DNA of 64,000 nt from NCBI GenBank assembly GCA_963819385.1, contig CAWFVV010000002.1:558001-622000 (forward strand), written 5' to 3'. Positions 43,201-54,105 of the stretch are shown here, piece by piece (the stretch's first letter is position 1; every line of letters starts with the position of its first letter). The position numbers and the translations under genes are program-made. The stretch comes from JAVDCA01 sp963819385 (lineage in GTDB: Bacteria > Pseudomonadota > Alphaproteobacteria > Rhizobiales > Xanthobacteraceae). Under the pieces are notes generated by a model. It saw nothing but the letters and a program-made list of their open reading frames with translations, had not been told where the DNA came from and made no database searches.

Positions 43201-43581
43201 TTACTGAGCGGCCGTCTTGTCTTGGGCCAACTTCTCTGCGCACGCCCTGGCGAGATGGTAGTCGGAGGATGTGGCACCCGGTTGCGTCACCCAGCCGCCC
43301 TTCTGCAAGTACTCACCCTGTTCCCAGGTCGACGAGATCTTGCGGAAGGCTTCCAAGTTCGCTTTCGCATTGTTGTTCTGCATGAACTTTTCCACGCAGA
43401 TCGGCGTGAGGGCCGCGACGACCGCGGTGTCAGCCTGCTCGGACGCAAGCCTGTTGGCGGTGCCACCCGTCACCCAGCCGCCCCAGGAAAACCCGATAAC
43501 CATAGCTGCGACGGCGCCGGCTGCCATTCCTTGCAGAAGACGAGTCCGCGACTCGCCCTGGAGAATCGGAGGAATATTCAT
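43201..43581 (-). CDS. Small membrane-anchored protein of unknown function
   Basis: 126 aa from MNIPPILQGE (GGAGGAA upstream; the longer frame has no site). A single hydrophobic segment (about 15-45, GMAAGAVAAMVIGFSWGGWVTG) is followed by a soluble domain with LTPICVEKFMQNNNAKANLE and a second Cys near 115 (LARACAEKL), possibly a disulfide. This pattern is widespread in uncharacterised rhizobial membrane proteins. It probably faces the periplasm. Function not known. Confidence 0.78.
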   Translation of the reverse strand: MNIPPILQGESRTRLLQGMAAGAVAAMVIGFSWGGWVTGGTANRLASEQADTAVVAALTPICVEKFMQNNNAKANLEAFRKISSTWEQGEYLQKGGWVTQPGATSSDYHLARACAEKLAQDKTAAQ

Positions 43582-43779
43582 GGTTTTTTTGCCTCGTGAA
43601 TGAGAAGGATGCGCGCCGCGCGCGGCGCGCGCAGCCGTGCGGGCGGGTGCCGACGGCGCCCGCGCCGAACGAAACTCCGACTTGGAGCGATATCTACTTG
43701 GAGCGATATTGGCTTGAAGTGATTTTGTGCCTGCCGACGGCACTTGCGCTGCCACCTAGAAGAGAACGGAGACTTCGGT

Positions 43780-43935
43780 ATGTCCCCGATTTACGGACAG
43801 CTTTTGGACAAGCCGCAGCCTGCCCTTTATGTTTACATTGGGGCGCGGGACTTGAAAGCACAAGAGGCTAGCCAAATTAAACCCGAACACCCGCCAACGG
43901 ACGGCCGGGGCGATCCTTTCGGCATCATGCTCTAG
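43780..43935 (+). CDS. Possible small protein
   Basis: 51 aa starting MSPIYGQLLDKPQPALYVYI with GGAG seven bases before the ATG. No family is recognised, and the stretch from 43595 to 43930 is otherwise empty. The frame converges on the end of otsA. Offered because of the good ribosome binding site only. Confidence 0.3.
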   Translation: MSPIYGQLLDKPQPALYVYIGARDLKAQEASQIKPEHPPTDGRGDPFGIML

Positions 43936-45332
43936 ACCCGATCGTGACCGGTCGGGGTCGCGGGCTCGCGTTGCAGCGCGCCGAGGAAGCGGGCCGCCCA
44001 AGTTTCAATGTCGTTGCGCGATAGCGTCTCGAAAATGGCCTCGTACCGCTCGCGCCGTTCGGCCAGCGGCATTGAAAGCGCCCGCCCGATCGCCACAGCG
44101 ACGCTGTCGGGATCGTAGGGATTGACCAGCAGCGCTTCCTTGCATTCGTGTGCGGCGCCTGCAAAGCGCGACAGAATGAGGACGCCGGGATCCTCCGGAT
44201 TTTGCGCAGCGATATATTCCTTGGCGACGAGGTTCATGCCGTCGCGCAGCGGCGTCACGAGCGCGACGCGTGCGCCGCGATAAAGCCCGGCGAGCGTCGC
44301 GCGGCTGTAGGCACGGTTGACGTAGCGGATCGGCGTCCAATCCGCCTCGCCATAGGCGCCGTTGATACGTCCCGCCGTCGAGCCGGTCGCTTGCGCGATG
44401 TCGGCATATTCCGGGATTTCGCTGCGGCTCTTCGGCGCGATCTGCAGATAGGTCACCTTGCCGCGCCAGTCGCGATGCGTCTGCAGAAAGCGCTCGAATG
44501 CCGACAGCCGCTGCTCGATCCCCTTCGAGTAATCGAGGCGATCGACCCCGATGATGAGCGCGCGGCCGGCCAGGCTCGCGAGCACGTTCTGCACGAACGG
44601 CATTCGTTGCGAACGCTGGGCGAGGCGGGCGAAGGCGGCGGTCTCGATGCCGACCGGAAAGGCGTCGACGCGCACCGTCCGCTCGTCAAGCCTGTAATTG
44701 AAATCGTGACTGTGCAGTCCGCATTCGCGCGTCAGATAGCGGCTGAAATTGAAGGCGTCGTCCCCGGTCTGGAATCCGACGAGGTCGTAGTCGCAGAGCG
44801 ACGGGATGAGGCGCTCGTGGTGCGGCAACGCCGTCAGCATTTCGGGCGGCGGGCACGGAATATGCAGAAAGAAGCCGATGCGGTTCTTGTGGCCGCGCTC
44901 GCGCAGCGCCCTGCCGAGCGGCATCAGGTGATAGTCATGCACCCAGACGATATCCTCCGCCCCGAGCACATCGTGCAGCTCGCGCGCGAAGTGATCGTTG
45001 ACGCGCAGATAGCCGCTCAGATCGCGGCGCGAGAACTCGGCAAGGTCGATACGGTAGTGCAAAATCGGCCACAACACGCGATTGGCGAAGCCGTTGTAGT
45101 ATTCCTGGTGATCTTCCTTCGAGAGATCGAGCGTGATGTAGGTGACATTGTCATGCACGACCTCTCGCGTTGCGCCCTTGGCGCGGGGGGTGACTTTTCC
45201 GCTCCAACCGAACCAGATGCCGGACCTGTGCTTGAACGCCGCATCCACGGCGACTTCCAGCCCGCCGGCGCGCAGCTTTTCATTCTTTTCGGGAATCGCG
45301 ACCCGGTTCGAGACGATGACGAGTCGCGCCAA
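43932..45332 (-). CDS. otsA: Trehalose-6-phosphate synthase
   Basis: 466 aa from a TTG at 45332 (GGAGG seven bases upstream, giving LARLVIVSNRV, the usual OtsA opening). The longer open frame upstream has no family similarity. Signature segments: WVHDYHLMPLG, FFLHIPCPPPE, the IIGVDRLDYSKGI nucleotide-sugar loop and LVTPLRDGMNLVAKEYIAAQ. It makes trehalose-6-phosphate from UDP-glucose and glucose-6-phosphate for osmotic and desiccation protection. otsB (phosphatase) is not in the window, so the second step must be encoded elsewhere. The size is close to E. coli OtsA (474 aa). Confidence 0.93.
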   Translation of the reverse strand: MARLVIVSNRVAIPEKNEKLRAGGLEVAVDAAFKHRSGIWFGWSGKVTPRAKGATREVVHDNVTYITLDLSKEDHQEYYNGFANRVLWPILHYRIDLAEFSRRDLSGYLRVNDHFARELHDVLGAEDIVWVHDYHLMPLGRALRERGHKNRIGFFLHIPCPPPEMLTALPHHERLIPSLCDYDLVGFQTGDDAFNFSRYLTRECGLHSHDFNYRLDERTVRVDAFPVGIETAAFARLAQRSQRMPFVQNVLASLAGRALIIGVDRLDYSKGIEQRLSAFERFLQTHRDWRGKVTYLQIAPKSRSEIPEYADIAQATGSTAGRINGAYGEADWTPIRYVNRAYSRATLAGLYRGARVALVTPLRDGMNLVAKEYIAAQNPEDPGVLILSRFAGAAHECKEALLVNPYDPDSVAVAIGRALSMPLAERRERYEAIFETLSRNDIETWAARFLGALQREPATPTGHDRV

Positions 45333-45519
45333 CGGCGATCCTCCCAGCTCCACGACAGTTTGATCGCGGCCAAGACCGGCCCGGTCATGAAACATGGTCT
45401 GTCGGAGGGAGGTTGTCCACCGTGTGCCGATTTCCTGAATCGATTGGACACGGCGGTACGGGAGACGTGGTGAGAAGCGGCAAGTGGCGTTGAAGGGGAT
45501 GCCTACGAACCAACGACCG

Positions 45520-45705
45520 TCATGGCTTGCCGATGCGGGGCAGCAGCCACCCCATGATTTGGCGGTACGGATCGCTACTGGACGGGATTCGCTCCATCGC
45601 CTTCTTCGCGAAGGGCCTAGCCTGCTCTTCGGTCTGTCGCCTGGCCTGCGGAAGCGACATCCATTCGCGGATGATCTTTCGCCGCGTCCCATGTTCCGGC
45701 ATCAT
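45520..45705 (-). CDS. Small conserved hypothetical protein
   Basis: 61 aa from MMPEHGTRRK. The charged helical sequence REWMSLPQARRQTEEQARPF, then DPYRQIMGWLLPRIGK, resembles a small protein family I associate with Bradyrhizobium-type genomes, often near stress genes. No membrane segment or signal peptide. The ribosome binding site is weak. It lies upstream of otsA on the same strand. Function unknown. Confidence 0.55.
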   Translation of the reverse strand: MMPEHGTRRKIIREWMSLPQARRQTEEQARPFAKKAMERIPSSSDPYRQIMGWLLPRIGKP

Positions 45706-46033
45706 GTTCAATATCCGTAGAGGTAAGGATTCATCGGCGGCCCCACCTCGGAGGTATCGACTAGGCTGCCGCCGGCCCTGGCTCGGTCTGTCGACTGAGC
45801 TTGGCTGATGAAAGTGTACGGCGGTCGGCACGGCCAATTCTGTGCAAAATTGCTCATCGCGGCGGGAGCCAGGCCGCCTTGGGCGGCGCAGCGGGCGCAG
45901 GTCGGCACCTGCGACGCTCATCTAAAGATTTCGCGGGGAATTATTTCTTCATCTGTCCATGATTTTATTTGGAACTATTACAGAACGTTCTTGTTAACGT
46001 CGGATACGACAATCAATATTATGGAGATTTACT
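45706..46033. other. Intergenic region between divergent genes, no gene seen
   Basis: 328 bp upstream of the DUF1236 gene and the small minus-strand gene. The right half (45940-46030) is notably AT-rich and probably holds the DUF1236 promoter. No repeat unit is seen. Confidence 0.5.
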
Positions 46034-46646
46034 ATGAACAAGACTTCTGATGATCACAGTTTCGGTCGCGGCGCTCGTCGCGGCCGGCGGCATGGCGTTC
46101 GCGCAAGGCATGAACGAGCCCCGAGAAAAGCCGGCGGTGGCAGCGCCGGAGCGCGCGGCGACACCGGCGGAAAACAGCAAGTCCGATCGGCTGAAGGTCG
46201 AAACGCACAAGGCTGACGCGGTCAAGCCGGCCCCCGGCGCACAGCTGCCGGCAAAGCCGGTCGGCGACAAATCCGAGACTTTCGGGCAGGGAAACGGCGT
46301 GCAGCCCGCGCAGCGTGATGCGACGCCGGCGGGCAACGACCGCTTTGCGCCGAAGGCTCCGGCCGAGGTCGACGCGAAGCACACCGCCCCCGCGGTCCTG
46401 TCGACCGAGCAACACGCGAAGGTCTGGGAAACGCTGCGCGGCGAGAAGCGGGCGCGCTTTACCGGCGAGAAGTTCTCGATGACGGTGGGCGAGATCGTAC
46501 CGCAAACGGTTCACCTCAACCGGCTGCCGGCTGGCGTCATCGAATATGCTCCGCAATATCGCGGCTACGAGTACATCCAGGTCGGTGAGGAAATCCTCAT
46601 CGTGGATCCTCGCACGCACCGCATCGTGGCGGTCGTTGCCGCGTAG
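46034..46646 (+). pseudogene. DUF1236 periplasmic protein, frameshifted in the leader
   Basis: The natural start is the ATG at 46034, with GGAG seven bases upstream. A surplus T near 46045 shifts the frame: without it the leader reads MNKTLMITVSVAALVAAGGM with cleavage after AFA. As given, an ATG at 46050 still opens a 198-aa frame with the hydrophobic core but without the basic start and ribosome binding site. The mature part is Pro/Ala-rich, then has the DUF1236 tail with LPAGVIEYAPQYRGYEYIQV and ILIVDPRTHRIVAVV. Such proteins are small periplasmic stress-associated proteins of rhizobia. Possibly intact if the T is a read error. Confidence 0.75.
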
Positions 46647-46794
46647 GCGGATAAGAGAGATCGATGGGGGTGGCGTCTGGCCGCCCCCATCGCGATCAGA
46701 TCAACCGAACAGGGCACCTGCGATCACGCTTTGTCGCTATTCGATCCGCATCTCCCAGCGGACCCTGGTCAGTGCCGGGACCGGCGCGACGCGT

Positions 46795-47217
46795 TCACGT
46801 CATCGGCGCCACGTCGGCGCCCTTATGCTTGTGCAGGAAGCAGGCGATCTGCTTCTTCAGCGCGTCCGTTTGCAGCAGCTCTCCCATGGAGCTGGCATTA
46901 TCGAACAGCTCCTTCTGCAGCTTTGTGGGAAGAGTATTCCACTGCATGATGACCGCCGCCCCGAGACAGGCAAGGATATGCCCGTCGTCTGCGACGATTG
47001 GGCCGTCTTCCGCGAGGACTGGGCCGTCGCCGACATCTTGGCTCGTCGGGCGCACCGTTTTGTCCAGGTTGTTCGCCAGCCACTCTTCGTTGTCAGCAAG
47101 CTCGACAAGGGTACGCTGCTGCCCCTGCAACTCGCGGACCGCATCGGGCTGATCGGCGCGCTTGATCAGCTCGTCGAATTCGACCGCGCGTGCACGGAAT
47201 TGGTGGGAGGTAGTCAT
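46795..47217 (-). CDS. Hypothetical helical protein
   Basis: 140 aa from MTTSHQFRAR; the longer frame upstream has no site. The sequence is helical and charged (FDELIKRADQPDAVRELQGQ, then LQKELFDNASSMGELLQTDA) with no signal peptide or membrane segment. I do not recognise a family. It is divergent from the Crp-type regulator, with about 290 bp between them, so it could be its target. Confidence 0.55.
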   Translation of the reverse strand: MTTSHQFRARAVEFDELIKRADQPDAVRELQGQQRTLVELADNEEWLANNLDKTVRPTSQDVGDGPVLAEDGPIVADDGHILACLGAAVIMQWNTLPTKLQKELFDNASSMGELLQTDALKKQIACFLHKHKGADVAPMT

Positions 47218-47505
47218 GCGGCAAGACCTTTCCCTGGGACGCGAGCTCTGCGGCCACCAATCGTCGACTGAAAGACGACGATGAAGCCAATGTGATATGG
47301 GGACCGCGTCGCCAAATAGCGAGGTCGATGCTTCGTTCGCCCACCACGCCGCCCGCAAAGCATCGTGAGTACGTCGGCGCATTTGCCGAGCTCGATCCGA
47401 TTCCCTATGGTCTGGGGGCACCTCGATATGGCGATCAAGAGAAACCGAGAAGCGGCAGCTGCCGGGCAGCCCGGTCCGCTTCGGCGAAATGATCGGGAGC
47501 CTTTC

Positions 47506-48210
47506 ATGAGCAAGAGAGTCAGGGTCCGCAAGGCCTCGTTCGACCCCAAGACATTTCTCGCCAATGTGGGCGAGGGCAAAACGATAGCCAAACATCGCAA
47601 AGGCGACGTGATTTTCTCACAAGGCGATGCCGCGGACGCCGTTTTCTACATCCAGAAGGGCAAGGTCAAGCTCACCGTCGTTTCCGAGCAAGGCAAGGAG
47701 GCGGTCGTCGCGATCCTGGGGTCCGATAGTTTTTTTGGCGAAGGATGCCTGAATGGGCATTCGGTGCGCATCGCAACGACCACCGCGATGGATGAATGCC
47801 TGATCACGCGGTTGGCCAAGACGGCCATGATTGCCGCCATGCATGATGAGCCGGACTTTTCCGAGCTGTTCATGGCATATTTATTGGCGCGCAACGGCCG
47901 GATCGAGGAGGACTTGATCGACCAGTTGTTCAATTCGAGCGAAAAACGTCTCGCCCGCCTGCTCCTGCTCCTGGCAAATTTCGGCAAGGAAGGCCGGCCG
48001 GAGCCGGTCGTGGGAAAGATCAGTCAGGAAACGCTGGCGGACATGATCGGCACGACCCGGGCGCGCGTCAGCTTTTTCATGAACAAATTCCGCAAATTGG
48101 GCTTCATCAAGTACAACGGAACCCTGGAGGTCCATAATTCGCTGTTGAACGTGATTTTGTATGACAAGCCCGAGCTTAGGCTCAAGACGGCAAGAAAATC
48201 GCGACGCTGA
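47506..48210 (+). CDS. Crp/Fnr-family transcriptional regulator
   Basis: 234 aa from MSKRVRVRKA (GGGAG six bases upstream). The cyclic-nucleotide-binding-like domain spans about 25-140 (HRKGDVIFSQGDAADAVFYI, then GSDSFFGEGCLNG). The winged helix lies at about 175-215 (SQETLADMIGTTRARVSFFM). Only two Cys are present and not in the FNR iron-sulfur arrangement, so oxygen sensing via FeS is unlikely; the ligand is unknown. It is followed by a sensor kinase and groEL2, suggesting a stress-control neighbourhood. Confidence 0.92.
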   Translation: MSKRVRVRKASFDPKTFLANVGEGKTIAKHRKGDVIFSQGDAADAVFYIQKGKVKLTVVSEQGKEAVVAILGSDSFFGEGCLNGHSVRIATTTAMDECLITRLAKTAMIAAMHDEPDFSELFMAYLLARNGRIEEDLIDQLFNSSEKRLARLLLLLANFGKEGRPEPVVGKISQETLADMIGTTRARVSFFMNKFRKLGFIKYNGTLEVHNSLLNVILYDKPELRLKTARKSRR

Positions 48211-48525
48211 ACCTTTCGGAGTCTCGAGCCGGACACACGAAGCTCGGACGCCGGCGCCGAACGGCCCGCAGGCTTGAGTTACAACACACGCATTTTCCGA
48301 GAGTGCTGGCGTGAGGTTGCCGCGCAAGCGCTCGGGGCGCCCGCCGTGCTCGGCGCCGCGGGTCAGGCCATGGTGTGCAATTTTGCACAGACCGTAGCGC
48401 TTCGCCGAGCGAAGCTACGCATACCCACAACGCTTATTGAACCTTCAGCGCTCTTCGCGGGCTGTGCGGCCCTGGGCTCCGGTTCATGCGCCAGTGGCTA
48501 CCCGGAACGGCATCGAGGCGAGTGG

Positions 48526-49350
48526 ATGGGGTCAAGCACCATGAGCAGGCAGCAGGACAGATCGTCGGGCGCGGACGACGTGGCTCGGGCGGCCAATTCT
48601 CAGTGGATTGCCAGGCGTGCGGTCGAAACGCTGCAAAAGCAGGCTGCAGGGACCACCGCGAAACTGGAGAGCGCCCTCGCACGCGAGGCCATGCTGCTGC
48701 GCGAGCGGAACGAGCTCGTGCAGCGGCAGGAAATGCTCACGCAGGAATTTGAGCACCGGCTCGTCAACGGCCTGCAGACGGTAGTGAGCCTCCTCTCCCT
48801 GCAAAGTCAAAAGACCGAAAGCCCCGAGGGCGCCGCGCAATTGAGGATCGCGGCGAAGCGCGTCGCCGCCTTCGGGTGCGTGCACCGCCGGCTCCACCTT
48901 CTCGATCACCGCGAGACCGTCGAGCTCAAGCAGTATGTCGAGCAGCTGTGCGCGGATTTGTGCGGACTGTTGTTCGACGGGGACGCCGATCGCGTTGTCG
49001 TGGTCGAAGGCCCAAAGATCGAGGTTCCGACCCAGGTCGGAATACCCCTCGGCTTCATCGTTAACGAGTTGATCACCAATGCGGTCAAGCATGCCAGCGG
49101 CAGGATCACCGTTAGATTGGAAACGACGGCTGAGTTCGGTCACTGCCTGTCGGTCTCGAACGACGGGCCGCGCCTGCCGGCAGGCTTCCGTCCCAGTGGG
49201 CACAAGGGATTGGGGCTGAAGATCATCGCGTCGTTCGTCAGGCAGATCGATGGCCAGCTTCAGGCCGAGGTGGGCCCGGACCAGGAGGGCGCCTGCTTCA
49301 AGGTACTCTTCCGCTCGACCGCTTTGCCGGCAGTGGATCGCGCCGCATGA
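48526..49350 (+). CDS. HisKA_2/HWE-type sensor histidine kinase
   Basis: 274 aa from the ATG at 48526 (GAGG seven bases upstream; ATG 48541 also possible). A coiled-coil stretch (~40-70) leads into the dimerisation/phosphoacceptor helix EFEHRLVNGLQTVVSLLSLQ with His77. The ATP-binding domain has an N-box (NELITNAVKHA, ~180) and G-box (GHKGLGLKIIASFV, ~228). There is no transmembrane segment or PAS domain, so it is a soluble kinase; input and partner response regulator are not seen. This class is typical of alphaproteobacterial general stress signalling, though no PhyR is nearby. Confidence 0.9.
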   Translation: MGSSTMSRQQDRSSGADDVARAANSQWIARRAVETLQKQAAGTTAKLESALAREAMLLRERNELVQRQEMLTQEFEHRLVNGLQTVVSLLSLQSQKTESPEGAAQLRIAAKRVAAFGCVHRRLHLLDHRETVELKQYVEQLCADLCGLLFDGDADRVVVVEGPKIEVPTQVGIPLGFIVNELITNAVKHASGRITVRLETTAEFGHCLSVSNDGPRLPAGFRPSGHKGLGLKIIASFVRQIDGQLQAEVGPDQEGACFKVLFRSTALPAVDRAA

Positions 49351-49798
49351 AGCCCGCGCACGCGGACACATGGAGGCTCGCCGGCAACGACCTGCACACA
49401 AAGCCTGCATGAACACGCGATATCGGCGGCGGGCTCACGGCTGGAAAGCTTGCAGCGACAGCGGTGATCGAGCCGCCCATTTTTCCGAGCCGCTTCTCGA
49501 AGCGACATTTATCCCAGTAATTCCGGAACTTCTTTTCGTTTCCGCACTGGTAAGTGCCGCCCCTCGACGCCATGTGTTTAATGTGCCTCCAATAGAAACT
49601 CTTCACGTCGTCTCGAACGACTACATGATCGCTGTCGCGCGGTGGGACGACGACGGCGGTGCTCCCGGCTATTCCCCATCGGACGCCGAAGCCGCTCGCG
49701 ACGGGCGGCGCGGTCGGATCGCGAAATCAGCCCCACGGCCCGCAACCGCATTCCATCCGTTGATAAATGAACGCAAAACTCTTTGAGGAGCTGCCGAC
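49351..49798. other. groEL2 upstream region, no gene seen
   Basis: 448 bp. No CIRCE element is found here, in contrast to groES. A short palindrome GCACTGGTAAGTGC lies near 49544 but has only a 4-base spacer. The end of the region has an AGGAG-type site before groEL2. No open frame has family features. Confidence 0.5.
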
Positions 49799-51427
<1,629 letters not shown>

Positions 51428-51456
51428 TCGGCGCAACGCCTCATCGCAAACAACGA

Positions 51457-51482
51457 GGCCCGGGCGAAAGCCCGGGCCTTTT
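51457..51482 (+). terminator. Rho-independent terminator of groEL2
   Basis: Same nine-base stem and GAAA loop as after groEL1 (GGCCCGGGC / GCCCGGGCC), followed by four T. Its sequence and spacing from the stop codon match the groEL1 copy. Confidence 0.93.
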
Positions 51483-51487
51483 CGTTG

Positions 51488-51617
51488 GTCATGCCCGGCA
51501 CCCGGGTCCGGCCTTCGGCCGGACCGAGTTTAAACTCTTGTGCCGGGCATCCACGTCTTTCCCTCGATCCGTGAGAGCCGAAAGACGTGGATGGCCGGGA
51601 CAAGCCCGGCCATGACG
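51488..51617. repeat. RPT-G palindromic repeat (copy 2)
   Basis: GTCATGCCCGGCACCCGGG at the left and GCCCGGCCATGAC at the right, with inner arms CCACGTCTTTC / GAAAGACGTGG. Same layout as 9321-9475. Confidence 0.75.
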
Positions 51618-51795
51618 ATCTAAAGTTCTCCCAGAAATGCCAACGACCACGAACAAAGGGCGCGCGTACATCCGGCGTCGCCGATCGTCTCGTGGTCGTC
51701 ACACACAGCGACAGAACCTTGCGGCTTCAATATCGCTATGATCACTTACATAGGTGACGATGGCGACGTTTACAAGGCAGCGCGATGACAATCCG

Positions 51796-52604
51796 ATGAC
51801 AGGAAAGCAAGGACGCATCTATACCGGCATCGGCGGGTGGAACTTCCCGCCCTGGCGCGGCGTGTTCTACCCGAAAGGGCTACCGCACGCGAAGGAGCTC
51901 GAATACGCCGGCCAGCATCTGACCGCGATCGAGATCAACGCCACCTACTACGGCTCGCAGAAGCCGGAAAGCTTCCGCAAATGGGCCGCGTCGGTGCCGG
52001 ACGGCTTCAAGTTCTCCGTCAAGGCCTCGCGCTTTGCCACCAATCGGCGGGTGCTGCGCGAGGCCGGCGAACTCGATCAAGCGCTTCGTCGGCTCGGGCG
52101 TGACCGAACTCGGCGACCGGCTCGGCCCGCTGCTGTGGCAGTTCGCGCCGTTCAAGAAGTTCGACGAAGCCGATTTCGGCGGCTTCCTCGAGCTGCTGCC
52201 GCGCGAAGCCGATGGGCTCCGGCTGCGCCACGTCGTCGAGGTGCGCCACGACAGCTTCCGCACACCCGGCCTTCGTCAAGCTGATCCGCGCGCACGAGAT
52301 CGCGGTGGTCTACGCCGAGCACGCGACCTATCCGGGCATCGCCGACGTGACGAGCGACTTCGTCTATGCGCGCCTGCAGAAGGGCCAGGACGACGTGCCG
52401 ACCGCCTATCCGCCCAAGGCGCTCGATGCCTGGGGAAAGCGCGTGCAGGCCTGGGCGCAAGGCGGCGCGCCCGACGACCTGGAGCTTGTCGATGAGAGCC
52501 ACAAGCTCACGAAGACGCCGCGCGACGTCTACGCCTACTTCATCCACGAGGGCAAAGTGCGCGCCCCCGCCGCCGCCATGGCGCTGATCGAGCGGCTGAA
52601 GTAG
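51796..52604 (+). pseudogene. DUF72 family protein, two frameshifts
   Basis: The gene opens MTGKQGRIYTGIGGWNFPPW, the DUF72 TIM-barrel start. The frame breaks at 52072, where dropping one C gives EAGESIKRFVGSGVTELGD, and again near 52265-52267, where dropping one C gives RTPAFVKLIRAHEIAVVYAE. The remaining part runs open to 52604, ending ALIERLK. Joined, the protein would be about 268 aa with the usual DUF72 motifs (LLWQFAPFKKF, VVEVRHDSF, DFVYARLQ). Two breaks in a single gene, both single-base insertions in or near short C runs, make sequencing error as plausible as decay. Function of the family is unknown. Confidence 0.85.
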
Positions 52605-52706
52605 GCGCCTGCGCCTCGAACCGCCAGCGGCGGCTACGAGCGGAAACGAGGCATCTTCATTTCTATTCCGCGTGGCGCTACATTGCCGACGATGAGGCAA
52701 TTATGA

Positions 52707-53264
52707 ATGGTCCAAACAGACCTGCGAATGGATAAGGCGACGTTCCTCGCCTGGGTGCAGGGACGCGAGGCGCGGCACGAGCTTGATGACGGTCGCGTCG
52801 TCATGATGACCGGCGGCTCGCGCGGGCACGGCATCATCATACGTCGCCTGGCTTCTGCACTGGAACGTTGCCTCGACGGCAACCAGTGGGAGGTGCTTAC
52901 GTCAGACTTTGGCGTCGACCTCGGCCTCAAGACGATTCGCTATCCTGACGTTGTTGTCGACGTGGCGGGCGGCGCGTTCAGAGACCTCACCGCAACGGCT
53001 CCATTGCTCATAGCCGAAGTGATCTCGCCCTCTTCCGCGACCGACGACCTCGGCGACAAAGCCACGGAATATCTCCGATTGACCAGCCTCGCCGCCTATC
53101 TGGTCCTCGCGCGGGACGAGCCTAAGGCCTGGATTTGGGTGCGCGGCGGCGCCGGCTTCCCCGCGGGTCCCGAGGTGATCGAAGCCGGCGAGTCAATCCG
53201 GATTCAATCGTTGGCGATTGATCTCTCGCTCGCGGAGATTTATGGCGAGCCGAAGAAAAGCTGA
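52707..53264 (+). CDS. Uma2-family putative endonuclease
   Basis: 185 aa; a second start at MDKATFLAW (52728) is possible. The Uma2/DUF820 fold, a PD-(D/E)xK relative, shows RYPDVVVDVAG (Asp), APLLIAEVISPSS (Glu) and the downstream DLGDKATEYLRLTSLAAYLV helix with Lys. Genes of this family are common in mobile and cyanobacterial genomes; their substrates are unknown. It stands alone between the broken DUF72 gene and a repeat-like remnant. Confidence 0.85.
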   Translation: MVQTDLRMDKATFLAWVQGREARHELDDGRVVMMTGGSRGHGIIIRRLASALERCLDGNQWEVLTSDFGVDLGLKTIRYPDVVVDVAGGAFRDLTATAPLLIAEVISPSSATDDLGDKATEYLRLTSLAAYLVLARDEPKAWIWVRGGAGFPAGPEVIEAGESIRIQSLAIDLSLAEIYGEPKKS

Positions 53265-53344
53265 GCGGTAATCCATAAACCGAAAGGCCGCCGGCCCCCG
53301 GCGACCTTTCTCCGTGCATCGCGCTCGCGCCTACCGGTCTCGGG

Positions 53345-53525
53345 CGCCTTCAGGCGCAGGAGACCGGTGAGTAGCGCGTCGAGGCCCTCGCGACTGCCGG
53401 TGTGCAGGTCGATCTTGCCGACCTTCGACCAGCCGCTCGAGCGAACTCGAGCTCCTTCAGCCGCAGGAGGAGCGGATTGTCCTCCATCAGCTTCTCGGCG
53501 TTGAGGAGCGCGACAAACCGCCCAT
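53345..53525 (-). pseudogene. Possible remnant of a SPFH/band-7 protein C-terminus
   Basis: The minus strand reads AEKLMEDNPLLLRLKELE, then, in another frame, VGKIDLHTGSREGLDALLTG and LLRLKAPETG. This resembles the C-terminal tail of SPFH-type membrane-associated proteins, interrupted by at least one shift and without the rest of the gene. The resemblance is from memory of the family pattern, so the call is tentative. Confidence 0.35.
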
Positions 53526-53544
53526 AAGTTGAAAGGCCTTTCGA

Positions 53545-54000
53545 ATGAACAAGCCGCTTTTCACCATCGGTTACGAGCACGCAACCACGCACGCCATGCT
53601 CGACGAGCTCGCCGACGCCAAGGTCGACGTGGTGATCGACGTGCGCGCCGTCACGTCCTCGCGCCGCCCCGGCTTCTCCAAGCGCCAGCTCGCGGCCGGC
53701 CTCGACGAGCGCGGCATCGGCTATATCCATCTGCGCGCGCTGGGCACGCCCAAGGAGGGCCGCCTCGCCGCACGCGCCGGCCGCCGCGACGAGCTCTTCC
53801 GCATCTTCGAGAAGCACCTCAAGACACCCGATGCGCGGGCGGAGCTCGACGAACTCGCGGCGCTCGCAAAATCCGGCCGCCGTTTGTGCCTGCTGTGCTA
53901 CGAGCGCGACCCGGAAGGCTGCCACCGCCGCCGCGTCGCCGAGCTCATCCACGAGCGCACCGGCGCGAAGGTGGAGCACCTGTTCTGCGCGCCGGTGTAG
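53545..54000 (+). CDS. DUF488 domain protein
   Basis: 151 aa. The family signatures TIGYEH near the start, VVIDVRAVTSSRRPGFSKRQ, and LCLLCYERDPEGCHRRRVAE (two Cys and a CH pair, likely a metal or catalytic site) are complete. DUF488 proteins are small, cytoplasmic and uncharacterised, often next to DNA-handling genes. The ATG lies after AAAGGCC, so the ribosome binding site is modest. No damage is seen. Confidence 0.85.
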   Translation: MNKPLFTIGYEHATTHAMLDELADAKVDVVIDVRAVTSSRRPGFSKRQLAAGLDERGIGYIHLRALGTPKEGRLAARAGRRDELFRIFEKHLKTPDARAELDELAALAKSGRRLCLLCYERDPEGCHRRRVAELIHERTGAKVEHLFCAPV

Positions 54001-54001
54001 C

Positions 54002-54098
54002 CGTCATTGCGAGCGAAAGCGAAGCAATCTCCCTTCGCCTGCTCATGCGTCTGCGGATCGAGATTGCTTCGGCGTGCTTCGCACGCCTCGCAATGACG
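54002..54098. repeat. RPT-E palindromic repeat (copy 2)
   Basis: CGTCATTGCGAGCGAAAGCG at the left and GCCTCGCAATGACG at the right, with GAAGCAATCTCC / CGAGATTGCTTC inside. It separates convergent DUF488 and MFS genes. Confidence 0.82.
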
Positions 54099-54105
54099 TA
54101 TTCCC

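Noticed and set aside
43596..43871. 91-aa plus-strand frame after the small membrane protein
   Set aside because: Arg/Pro/Ala-rich without a ribosome binding site or known family; overlaps another frame with a better site.
49544..49557. Possible CIRCE site before groEL2
   Set aside because: GCACTGGTAAGTGC has a 4-base spacer, not 9, and lacks the outer TTA/TAA bases. It is also some 240 bp from the gene.
51754..51795. Upstream GTG/ATG starts for the DUF72 gene
   Set aside because: The extra residues have no family similarity; DUF72 proteins start close to the RIYTGIGGW segment.
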